A stretch of DNA of 64,000 nucleotides from Rhyacophila brunnea (taxonomy: Eukaryota > Arthropoda > Insecta > Trichoptera > Rhyacophilidae), in the NCBI GenBank assembly GCA_022495005.1, contig JAGYXB010000061.1:248001-312000 (forward strand), written 5' to 3'. Positions 12,601-24,600 of this stretch are shown here, in pieces. Under the pieces are notes generated by a model. That model was not told the origin of the DNA. It worked only from the letters and a program-made list of their open reading frames with translations, and searched no databases. How positions within the stretch are numbered: position 1 is the first letter of the stretch; each line of letters starts with the position of its first letter. Position numbers and translations under genes: made by a program.

Positions 12601-15600
12601 TTTTTAATTACTTACATACCACAACACATTACATGCTACCACCCATCCTTTTTTCTTTTGATCATGTCCGATCCTATTGGGATCCTAATAGGATCAGGTT
12701 TGTATTAACACAATTTGTTTTTACGAGAAATGGATGTTAGCGACTTGCTCAACCTATCTAGGTCGATACTCCGATTCTAAAGACAAATTGAAAAACAATA
12801 TTATGTATATTTACCAGATCCAGGATTCAAACCTTGGACCACCACATTATAAGCCGACGCGTAAGCCGCTCTGCCATTGTGGGCGTGGGCCAATCGATGG
12901 GATAGTTATATTTATATTATAGTTGCCAATTCAACCATAAGTACTTCAAAAGTTTTAGATTTTTTGTTACTGTATAATTATACATTTAGATGTTCCTAAA
13001 TGCGTCTTTATAATCTCTTGCTTTCGAGTTATAAGCTTGATCAACTTACTGCTGGATAAAGGTCTCTCCAAGCTGATTTTATTTCTCTCGGTCATATCAG
13101 TTACATTGTCATGTACTGTGACAACCCCGTATGGTCCCCATTTGGGGATGTCTTTGTGTATCTGGAGAGGCCAGAATCGGTATCAAATCCAACAAATAGT
13201 AACGGCTGATTGCGAAAACAATTAAATAATGTTAAATATCTGCCGGCAACATTGTCTGAATAGCATTAAAAAAATACGAATGGCAACGCCGCATTTTGTA
13301 CGGCTCTCAAGTGACCGTTGGTTTTAGCGGGAGAGGCGTTTTTGACAGCAACGCAGTAAGCAGTGTTAACCTCGCTATCCGTCAAAATTAAATCGAAACG
13401 AATTTGTATAAAAATGTAACCATTTGGAATATATTAACTTAAATATACCTTGCCGTTTCCAAAACAATTCCGGTGTGTTATTTGTTCACATCCACATCCC
13501 GAATCCAGACGAAAAACCAGACAACAAAATAAAAGTGACAGTTTGCTATTCACTTACCAAAATGGAGGGAAATGATAGTACCTACGTCCGGAAAAAGACA
13601 TAGGTACGTCTTAAAAAATGATAGACGAGAGTTAAGTGTGCCAAATTAATCATAACACAATATGTAAATACATAAATGAGAAGGTGGTCGAATCAAGTTT
13701 ATAGCTTTGAAACGGTAAATGTCATACAGAAAGAAGGAGTTCCCATAATGGTTGTTCAATAATCATATTATAACTCTCCTGAAAAGTAGTGATTTTAATC
13801 TTATCGACCACTCAGAAGTATCTTGTCGATCCATTCCGGATGGTGTATACCTTTTGGGTACCACTGGACAACTACATATTGTGTCCAGCGACAAATCTAA
13901 TTCGAGCTATGTGTTTTACTAATTCTTATTTTAAGGTTTTAATTATTTCTATTACATTGCATACTGCCCTCTTTTGTTCCCTTTTCCAATTATTTAATTT
14001 TCTGTCCTTACGTATTACACGGATTATGCCCATTATTAAGATTAGTCCAGACTAACATACTCGTACATCAACACATAAACAAATAAGCATACAAATGTTT
14101 TTCGTATTCCGCTGCGGATAGAATACATACGCGAATGCACTGACAAACAAGCAGACATGCATTGAGCGAAAAAAATACTGTTTCATCTGACATAAGGACG
14201 TTTTTGTTTTGATTAAAACTTTTAACAATAATATGTATAGGTACATACTATGAGTGTTAAATAAATGATTCTTCTCATGCATTTGTGTAACGTCAAAGCT
14301 TTACAAACCATTGTATAATTTCTTTGCGGACATTTATATATCTTTGTCTCGATTCATATTCTGCTTATTCCGTCCAAAAGTAAACATAATGGCGTTTAAT
14401 AAAAATGTATTTCATTCGAAATTGCTAGGTCCCAGAGCGAATGCGGAATGATGATTTTCTTTAAACTCCGCAATGTCAATAGAATCTCAATTTAGTTGCA
14501 AGTAGATATATTTCTATTTGAAATCAACATTACATTTTTTCTCCCTGTGTAAATACATATTATTAATACAAAGTAACATTTCTGCACCGAAGGAAAACTG
14601 ACAACAGAGCGAACTTTGTACTTTTTACATTGTGTAGTTTACAATAACGGTTGTAATATATTATTACAGTTATATTTACACTGTTCATACAACAGCCTTT
14701 GAAGTATGAGTTTTCAGTTTATGTTTCATATTGAACATTCAAATATAATATGAATATTCGTGATTCATAAGAATATGTGAACGTAGTAGGTATTGCGATC
14801 AAATTTGCACAATTAAACGAACAGCTGTGATTTTCTTTCAAAACAGTTCAAACCAGTAATACAATTATTTAATTATACAAAAATCTGAAATGTCGGACCT
14901 CTATGGTCACTAAACACGCCACTGTATAAGAGATATTAAAAATACTTTCAATATAACGCCGAAACGATCAATAATATTCAGTAATATATGGTATTGGTGA
15001 GGATTGAGAATAGTTATTAATAATATTCTGCAATAATTAAAATATGTAGGGCGTCTAGTTGTTCCGTCGTCCAGTCGGGGGCGTTGAAACGCCCTAGACC
15101 AGCTGATTATAACTATGTTTTAAATGTATTTAAATATTTTTATTCATCACACTGACTACACCCGGCTAACCTTGGAGCAGTGACGTCATTTGGCCAAATA
15201 TCGCACTTAATCAAACTGAAAACGCCTCCCCCCTACCCTAGCTTTATCTCAAAATGTATGTAAATTAATTTGTACCTAGTTAGATTGTAATATTTTTTCT
15301 CAGCCTTATTAAACTGACAATTTAGTGTAAATCTTAAAAGATGTGAGAGACATCCACAGATATTTTACAGCTATAATGGCAATGCAATAATCTATCGGGG
15401 GGATGAACGTTGTGTTGTTCTTACCCCCGATTTTATATATAATCGAGGAAGGTTTCTTAATGTGTGTGTGTAACATGGTATGTTCGGGCAGTGATGAATA
15501 ATACACGGAGTTAGTATTTTCTTGGTTTTATATTGTAGTAATAAAGTTTGGATAAACACGGCACAATGAAATGACTGTCACATTGATTTTAGTTTGAGTT

Positions 15601-18600
15601 GAAGAGTTTACATTAATTTGGAATTTTGCTACGGTGTCGACCACATTGTAGATAGCCGGAGGACAACTTTTTACATTTCCGTTTGCGTTATTGTCTATGG
15701 TCTATAAATCACCATAGACAAAATGTTGGTTGTAGGGTTATATGAGACCTCTTCAAATCACGATAAAATATTGACTATACCTAGGAAATAATATGTTTTT
15801 ATACCATGTGATATTTTTAAAGTATGCTATGACAATATCAGCTCATTTTCATGACTTTAAATTGCAATGATTTTAGTTTCAGTTTTTTTTTATATAATAT
15901 CAGGGCTCGAAATGGACCGGAGCGCATCGGAGCGCCGTTCCGGTTCAAGCAATCGTCAAAATTATCGTTCCGCTCATGAAAAAATAATCAGACCGTCTCA
16001 GGTAGCTCGGCCATATAACAAAAAATTTAAAACACTTATTTTTATAAAATATACATCAAATTAGATAACACTATATTAATATTTTCGGAGAATAGTCGAG
16101 CGCTCCGGTTCGCAAAATTTTCTATTTCAAGCGCTGTATAATATATTTGAATATCAAGATATTGTGTCAAGACATAATTTAGGAATGCGCTGCATTCACA
16201 GCATCTATGAACCATACGGCATTGATTTTTGTAAGATATAGGTGTGGTGCGGTGATTTTTTCTACTTATTTTTAGCAATTTAACAATGTCAGGATAGCGT
16301 CAATATACAAAATAAAGATCTTCGATATATTTAAAAATAATGATACAAAAAATCTGAATATTCAGAATATCTGATTCAAGATTTTCCATTATTTACATTT
16401 GAAGGAAAATAATAATGACTGTATCAAGCGAAAACAATTACTTTGACGTGTCAAAAGAATAAAACGTTCCCAACATTTTAAATGAACGCCCTTCCAAGAG
16501 GCGTTGAATAATTGTGTTTACATTTTCTGCTCGATCATAATACAAAATACAATATAATGGAAAAAGCTTTCAATGTTCGGTCTACGAGTAGAAAACATTG
16601 TAATGAAAATATGAATCATGGGTTACCAACTGGTCGAGTGGAGACCATCTTTTCTGTTGATCGAATATCAAATTTTCATGGTAGAACTCACATATTATTA
16701 ATTCGAAAATTTTTCAATACAATTTCAGTCTATTTCACATTTTGCCTAAAGTCACTAGACTAAAGCCTTGTCCACACCTATATTATATATTATTATACAT
16801 CTGTCTGTAAATTCGTATAAAACTGCGCTTATATGAAAACACTTTAAATATTTTTTTTTATACAAAATACTTTTTTTTTGTATTTCACCGCGGTATATAA
16901 CCTAGACTGGGCCCAACAAGCCAATAATATTATTAAACTTACCTTTCAGTAATTCTCAATTAATTTTTTTTGTTACATTACCAACGAGGAAGTTTTAAGA
17001 CTACCCGATAAGTCATGAAAACTTCGGCCATATTTTCCGCAATGATTTTTAGGATTATTTACTCAAATGCAATGAAAGTAGAGAGCAGCAGAAGCGTAGA
17101 TAATTTAAAGTAACTCTCTTGACTATGCAACTTCCATAAAGCGTCGATGACATTGAGCTACTTTACAAGCTACTAGTCGGCGAGTTTAAAAGCTGGCGAG
17201 TCAGCTAGTGTGATTGGGATGATGACACACAAAACTTTCTACTCGCTCAGAAGCCAACAAACTAGCGAGTTGAAATCGTAATTTTTCGTACTATTTGACA
17301 GGACTTTCAATTTTTCTCGATATTTTGTTTACAATCTGCTTGTTAGCTAGTTCGATGATGACACTGGGTGAGTTTACAAGCAGATTGTAAACTCGCCGGG
17401 TTGTAGCTTGTAAAGTAGCTCAATGTCATCGAGCCTTAAGGTACTCAACGTCTAAGGCGTCGGAGATCTAATACGATCTGTAGGTATAATGAAATCACCG
17501 CCAACCTTCACATATGATGCGATTTTGTTTGACGCAAATGAAGCAATCGATTCGTCGGAAAAATTTATTAGGTATATATTTTTTGTTATTTTATTATTTT
17601 TTATTATTATTTTAAAATCTTAAAATACTGCGTATTTATTGTAAATTGAGTATAAACTATTACCTAGAAAATATCAAAATAGTATTTTGTACACAAAAAA
17701 AATAAACCATGAATATTATTATGTGTCATCAATGTCATCTTTAATAATAATTATTTTTAGTTACATGCTGTGATTCTAGGAAAACGATACATTTATAATT
17801 TTACTAAGTACCTACTTACGTCGGTACTTGAAGTTAATGTTTTTATTTTATTTTTATCGTGAGGACCTCAAAATTAGTCAGTAAATCAGGTATCCACGTC
17901 CCTAAGCCTGCCACTGAACCTTCGATAAAAGACGGCACCAAACGAAGAAGATTTCACGAAGGCGCGTCTACACTCCGCCGATCGCGTGCCCAGGGATATT
18001 ATTGTGTGGAGTCTCTGGGTATAGGGAATGTAACTGGAAGAGTACGGTATTCCGCGGTTGAGTAGTAAGCGGGGTACATGTGGAAGTCAGTGAAACCTGT
18101 TAGATTTTGTTAACCCTGTCACCTAAAAAATCAATACAAAATATTATGGACATTTTTTTCAAAATGGCCCCCCCCCCCCACCCATCTTCCTATGTGCGCG
18201 TCTGTTTCTAATCTTTAGTTTTTAATATTAATACTATCGACCGAAGGTACTTGATGGAATTTGAATTTAAATCCAATATACTTTAAGGGGGACATGCTCA
18301 GCGTACGTCAAAATGGAGAATTTTTGCTATTTTCAAAGCATGATCCTGGACATTCATTGTAAATATTTCACTATATAATGTCGACATAAATTTTACTAAT
18401 AGTTTTATAAATGCTTTTTAAAAATAAATATAAAAAATCTTAACACCACTTTACATGGACGTACTGAAATATGACTATATTCTAAAACATTAGAGCGAGA
18501 GGTTTCAAAGAATACTATTGTATGTAATAAAAATACTTTATGCAGTCATCAAATGTTTAAAATATATATAAAGGATAATAAGGCTTCAAAATTATATAAA

Positions 18601-21600
18601 TAGATTATCTACAACGTTTAAGGAATGTCCAGGATCATGCTTTGAAAATAGCATAAAAGCTCCATTTTGACGTACACTGAACATGTCCCCCCTTAAGTCT
18701 TTAGACAATTGGGATTCGGTGTTGGATTTCCTAGTAATACATTTATACTACCTACAACAGATAGAAGAGAAGAACATATTTGGCAATAAATCAGCGGCGC
18801 TTCTCTAATTTTCCGAGCGAGTATAATCTCCTTGCACCGTGTTAGGGCGGTGTCTTCATTGTTCGACACAATTTGTATTTAAAATAATAAATTTCCCTAC
18901 TGTGATACTGTCACATTCATAAGGACATGTTAGTTTCATGTAATTAGAACCATACTTATGTTTCAAAGTTTCAGTTAAACGTATAATGTTCATAATAATA
19001 TTATTTATTGAATTTAGAATATCTCCACCAATATAGAGAACACTACACAATATTATATCGAGTACTAATAATAATTGTTGATTACAATACCGAATGAAAA
19101 ATATCAATAACGCTTTTTCGGTATTACATATTGAATACCGGTATTTGTCAATGTTAATACTTTCACGGCACACTATTTGTTTTAAGTGTCGTCAACTTTT
19201 CTGTACAAAATGAATTAGAATTCCACCTAGAAACTAAAATCTACAGGGTTTTGTAGCTCTTGTTAATTTCCTTCCAAAACCCAAATGCAAGAGCTTTATT
19301 TTGCTAAAAAACAAATATTCAATCCAAAACCAAATTCAAGAGTTTTTCCTCCCAAAGTAAATATGTGGTTATACTTCTTAGTCAAAGTAAGTTATACTTC
19401 TTTTGGGGCGTTTGGTAGAGAGTGAAATTGAGAACTGCGCGCGCACACCGTTACGAAAGTGCGCGACAGTATGAAGTTAGCTGCGAATCGGTCAGCTGTA
19501 TACAAACGAAAGTTTGATAGTAAAATTATTCCGTTGCAGGCGACGAATTTATTATTGTCGGCCATTTTCAATTCCTTACACAAACGATTAAATGTCAGAG
19601 TGACAGTTGTTATTTTAAAAATAAAAACAACGAGAAATAATTATAAAATTTAGTAATATAAGTTAAAGTGTATTTAACTAAACCAACGGCGCTCCAATAA
19701 GCGGCCCTGTTTCTTGAGTGTGTAATTTAACAAGATAATTAAGAGCTAGTCGAAGAATCTAGGTTATCACAAGTTTTGTTTTTGTTTTGTTACGCCAAAG
19801 AAGTATAACTTCTAACGCGCGTACATCTACACAACCGATTGTTTTTATTATTTCACGTTTCACGGTCTCCTGTAATAAACACTAATAACATGTAGTGCCA
19901 TAAATAGGTGATGATGATTTCACGTTTATCGGGTGATTCAGTCATTTGAGATATAAGGTTTTTTTATACTAGGTATCTGTTTTTTTAATACCGAATATAT
20001 CGGCATTTTAGATTTTCAAAACCGTTATTTCGGTATCGATGAATAGCAGGATCCCAGTTTTCAGAACACTTGCATCGCAATCCCTAGTTCCAACCATGAT
20101 AAAATTATTACTTTTTGGCGTAAGACTTCCTTATCCACTATATCTTAAGATTCTTTCAATTTTTGTTTTATATTGTATGTATATAGTGAAACAGTAGAGT
20201 AGTGAGTGGTAGTGAAACACCCAAGAAACTCCAAGCTTGAGTTATTTTAAATTATGTGGTTGTACGATACAATTTTTAATTTTGTATCAATACTCGACAA
20301 CTTCATAATTCAAATGGATGTATTAAATTATACAAAAAAAATCCAAATATACACATTAATTATATCGCGTACACCATTTGGAGAACGCTACTGTAGAGCG
20401 TCGAACAGTCTTTATCCTTAGCGATAGGTAAGGGGACCCGCCAAAGATCCTAGCCTGGGGGCCCGCTTCAGGATGTGGGGGCCATGATTAGTACCTCCTT
20501 GCGTATTAGATTACGTCAAAACCGACTATATACAAGACTTGGAGAGAAATGAAGATTCAGTTGTATATTTCGTTCAAACAGTTTACCATGTTGCATTCGA
20601 AGCGTGAAAAATGACTAGCACTACCATCGATGTTTACAGTTTCAGTTACAGAAAAGAGAAAACCATTTTCTTCTCATTTGACAATGATGCCGTCAGTTGT
20701 CATATTCATAATCAGAAACTAAAAAAAAGGTATAGTTAGGTACTTTATTGACCTTCAAAAACGTAAAACCGTTAATGAGCATGCAGTTGTTTTTGTTTAC
20801 AAAAAAGTTACAAGAAAACAAAAATACTTACAAACCTAATTTGTTCTATTTATAGAACAGAGAGTGCAGTAGCAGTGGTGTGAGGTTTTAATCAGTGTAA
20901 AATCGATACTAGACTCTCTTTCTCCAAATAATTGTCAATTAGGGCTAAATGTAATTAATTGTGATACCTTACACATTTAGAAAGCTTACCGTAAATTACG
21001 TTTCAAGTAGGGATTGCAATACCGGTATTTTTCAATACCAAAATACCGGTTATTTAAATCAGTCTTTGGAAAAAACGTGAATTAATTAACGTAAAAGCTT
21101 TAACAGAGCTGTAATTTTTTTTGTCGGGTTACGTGATGTCTGATTTACTTCTGTTGCCTTTCGGTGTCCTTGGTGACCAGCAATGGCACGTGCAGATTTG
21201 CGAAATACGTTTGTATTATAGGTAGATACCTACTTCCCTTATTTTAGTTTTATCCAAATATTTTCACCAGTCGCTCACGGGTTTCAGAAGTTATCAGGTT
21301 TATTATGGAGAAATATATATTTCTTAAACAAGAAAGTGAACACTATCGTGTTTGTTTTACTTCTTACGGGATAAAAGTAAAGAAATCGCTAAGTGTAAAA
21401 AGTGCAATAAACTAATAAAACTTTTTGTGGAATTACCAGTGGGGCACATACGCATCTGAGAACACTTCAAAATATAAATTTATTGAACAATCATTCGAAG
21501 AAGAAAGTGCACAAGGAATTCGTAAACATCAGCAACTCTGCCATATCTTAGCTTTACCTATTTTTAAAGGTTTACATATTATAATATGTGCCTATTTAGA

Positions 21601-24600
21601 TATTTTTTCTATACCATATTAATATTTTAAAGAGATTTTTCGGTACAGTTCGGTTATGACGAATACAGCGGCAAACACATTTTGGAAATAGCCGATATAC
21701 TGGATTATTTGTTAGGTTAACCTAACCAAACCTAACCTAACCTAACCTAACCTAACCTAACCTAACCCAACCTAACCTAACCTAAACTAACCCAAACTAT
21801 CAAATAATCCAGTATATCGGGTATTTTCAAAATGTGTTTTCCGCTGTATTCCTCATAACCGAACTGTACCGATTTTTCTATGTTTATTAATGTTGATAGA
21901 TACTTATTATTCACGACTACCGATATTCAATGGGAGATACCGAAATACTGGTATTAATATTTTCGTTCGGTATTGTAATCCCTAGTTTCAGGCTAATGAA
22001 GAATTTCGTGAAGGTGCTTTTATAAGTTAATAATTAATAACAAAATATTACATTGAAGTAGGTACTTCTGTTTGTCCTCGACGTCACTCTCATTACTGAG
22101 GTACGTCATCATCCTAGAATAGGTGATATGTAATTCTGGTTCAGCTCTCTCCAATTTTCCATATACCTATCCTCTGCACACATTTAATTTCTTCACGTGG
22201 TCACTTCACCGCATCGCGCCCCCTTAGAGTCAAATAAACTTATTTCATTTTTCTCTAGTTTACAAGAGACCCCAAACCATTGATATACTACTAGATGAGC
22301 AGTTCCCATACAAGTGTCATTTTAAAAGTGTACCCGTATTGCCCTGGCTGTAAAACTAAATTTGCGTTTTTGGAATAGTGAACCTAAGGGTGCTGCAACG
22401 CAAAACAGACAGAGCAAGTCGTCGTACGCTGACTATTAGTTAGAGTAAGATGCAAGCTAGACCGGGCTTACTCAGTAAGTTTTAACAAAAGCCGAGTCGC
22501 TGAAAATCGGGCGTCATTTTAAGAAGCATATGATTCATCCAGTAGTATATCAATGCCCCAAACACAAGTAAATTTACATTCCACAGATATTAAGGGGGAG
22601 ACGCATGCCAGCAGAGAACCTAGCTTGCAATTTGAGATTTTTTTTTGATAATTTACAATTTCAACTGTATTATTTAATAAATATGTATCCGAAAACATTA
22701 AACATATAAATAAAAAGGATTTCAAGTTATACACATTTATATTTTTTTTTAAATCGATGTTTTTTAAAATATATATAAAAAATATTAAAACGATGAATTA
22801 GTCAAAAATCTACACCACATAAAATCTAAAACTTAATAAACTAAATTTTAATAATAAATAAGGCCGTAAAATATAATGTAATAATAAGATTTGACCCAGC
22901 AACGAATTCACATTTTATTACATTTTTTTACAATTGCCAGTTTATCTTTAAGTTAAAAAAAAAAAAAATCTTTTTAATGTTTTCGGATACATATTTATTA
23001 AATAATACAGTTGAAATTGTAAATTATCAAAAAAGTTTCTTTGTCACTTAACATAACATGTCATTTAATGTCCAGTTCCATGCGTAACTCAAAATTGTTA
23101 AAAATTAAGATAGGTTTCTTTGACTCTAAGGGGCCGATCGGTGATTACCGATTTCACGTTTTACCAGGCCACACTTCCTAAAACAATATTGACCTTTTGA
23201 GGCTTTCTGGGCCACTGTGAACAGTATTTACAAATAACCCCTTGACGGCCCCAATAATGTGCCGCCCTTAAGCAGCGCACGACCTATCTACCCCTAGGTG
23301 ACGCCACTGAATATTCTCTAATGTAAGAAATAAAATATTATATAACATTTGCATGTTTGCACACAAAAATATGTATGTGGTGAGTACATGGCCCCCATAA
23401 ACTGAAGCGGGCCCCTCTACTTATCGCTAAGGTTAAAGGTAGTGTGACGATCAAAAATTGCGTTCCAAATGACGTTCGAGGTAAAATTAAGGATATTCAG
23501 TGTATTTTTAGCAAATTTTCACAACCACGTGTTTTATAATGTTAGTTTACTTGAAGTTAAATAGCGCGCGCGGCAGGAGTTTTTTTTTTACTATTAGAGC
23601 AAATTTGTAATTTATATCTCACTTGGCTGGTCGATCCGCCACGCCGGGCCCCTTTTAAACCCGGGCCTCAGGCTAGAACCCTGACAATCCCCTCCCCTTG
23701 TGGGGGTCATGGATGAGTACCTACCTCAATTCTTCCTACATTACCGTAATGGTGCATTTTAAAACTTTGCGTTCATGTCTTTGACTTATTTTGATAACGT
23801 GCCCACTTAAATATTATATAAATGTTCTATCGAAGGCAGTGTTCATAAGTACATAAGCTAGGATGATGCAATTTTGCAATTTTCCAGGAAACAAAGTCCC
23901 ACTAAACATCGGTCGGTACGGTATCTACTATTATAATTGGCCATTAAAATTATCCCGATGTCCCTAGGTGTCTCTTCGAACCAGGACCTGGTCAGCAGAC
24001 CGTCTCTCCGTTTTGCAGCGTGGCTGATCGCATTCTTCACCGTGTCTGGGAACGCTCTAGTTCTTTGGGGGAGGTTCACATCTCGGGATGAAAATAGAGC
24101 GCTTTCTCTATTAATAAGAAACTTAGCAGGTAAGCGATTATTAACACTAGTTAAAAGAATGTTTTTTAGTTGACTTGAGTCGACGTCTAGCCAACGGGTG
24201 TATTGGGGATTAAATAATAAAACTTTTTTATTAATTATTATTGATCCCTACCTCTTACTATGTTCTACGAAATAGCTTTGGGTGTTGATATATTCCACCT
24301 ACGTGAGAATGAGTTTAGGTGGACGTTGTTTTATAAATTCTTAAAATAGGGTCTGCTTAACTCATCCGGTGTACTTCCTTGTACCTATCTAATCAGGGCT
24401 CGAAATGGAACGGAACGCACCGGAGCGCCGTTCCGGCTCGTGAAATTTGTAAAATTATCGCTCCGTCTCGTGGAAAAAATATGTTGACCGTCTGAGCTAG
24501 ATAGGCCATTGAATAGAAAATCTGACACACTTATTTTTATAAAATACACATACGATTTGATAACTATGCAAATATCTTCAAAAAATTTGTCGAGCGCTCC

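Larger units (their letters stand above)
22217..23135. repeat. Outer inverted repeat enclosing two MITEs
   Basis: CCCCTTAGAGTCAAATAAACTTA at the left and TTTCTTTGACTCTAAGGGG at the right are inverted. Between them lie the elements at 22277-22555 and 22646-23030, so this looks like an older element invaded twice. Ends are approximate. Confidence 0.5.
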
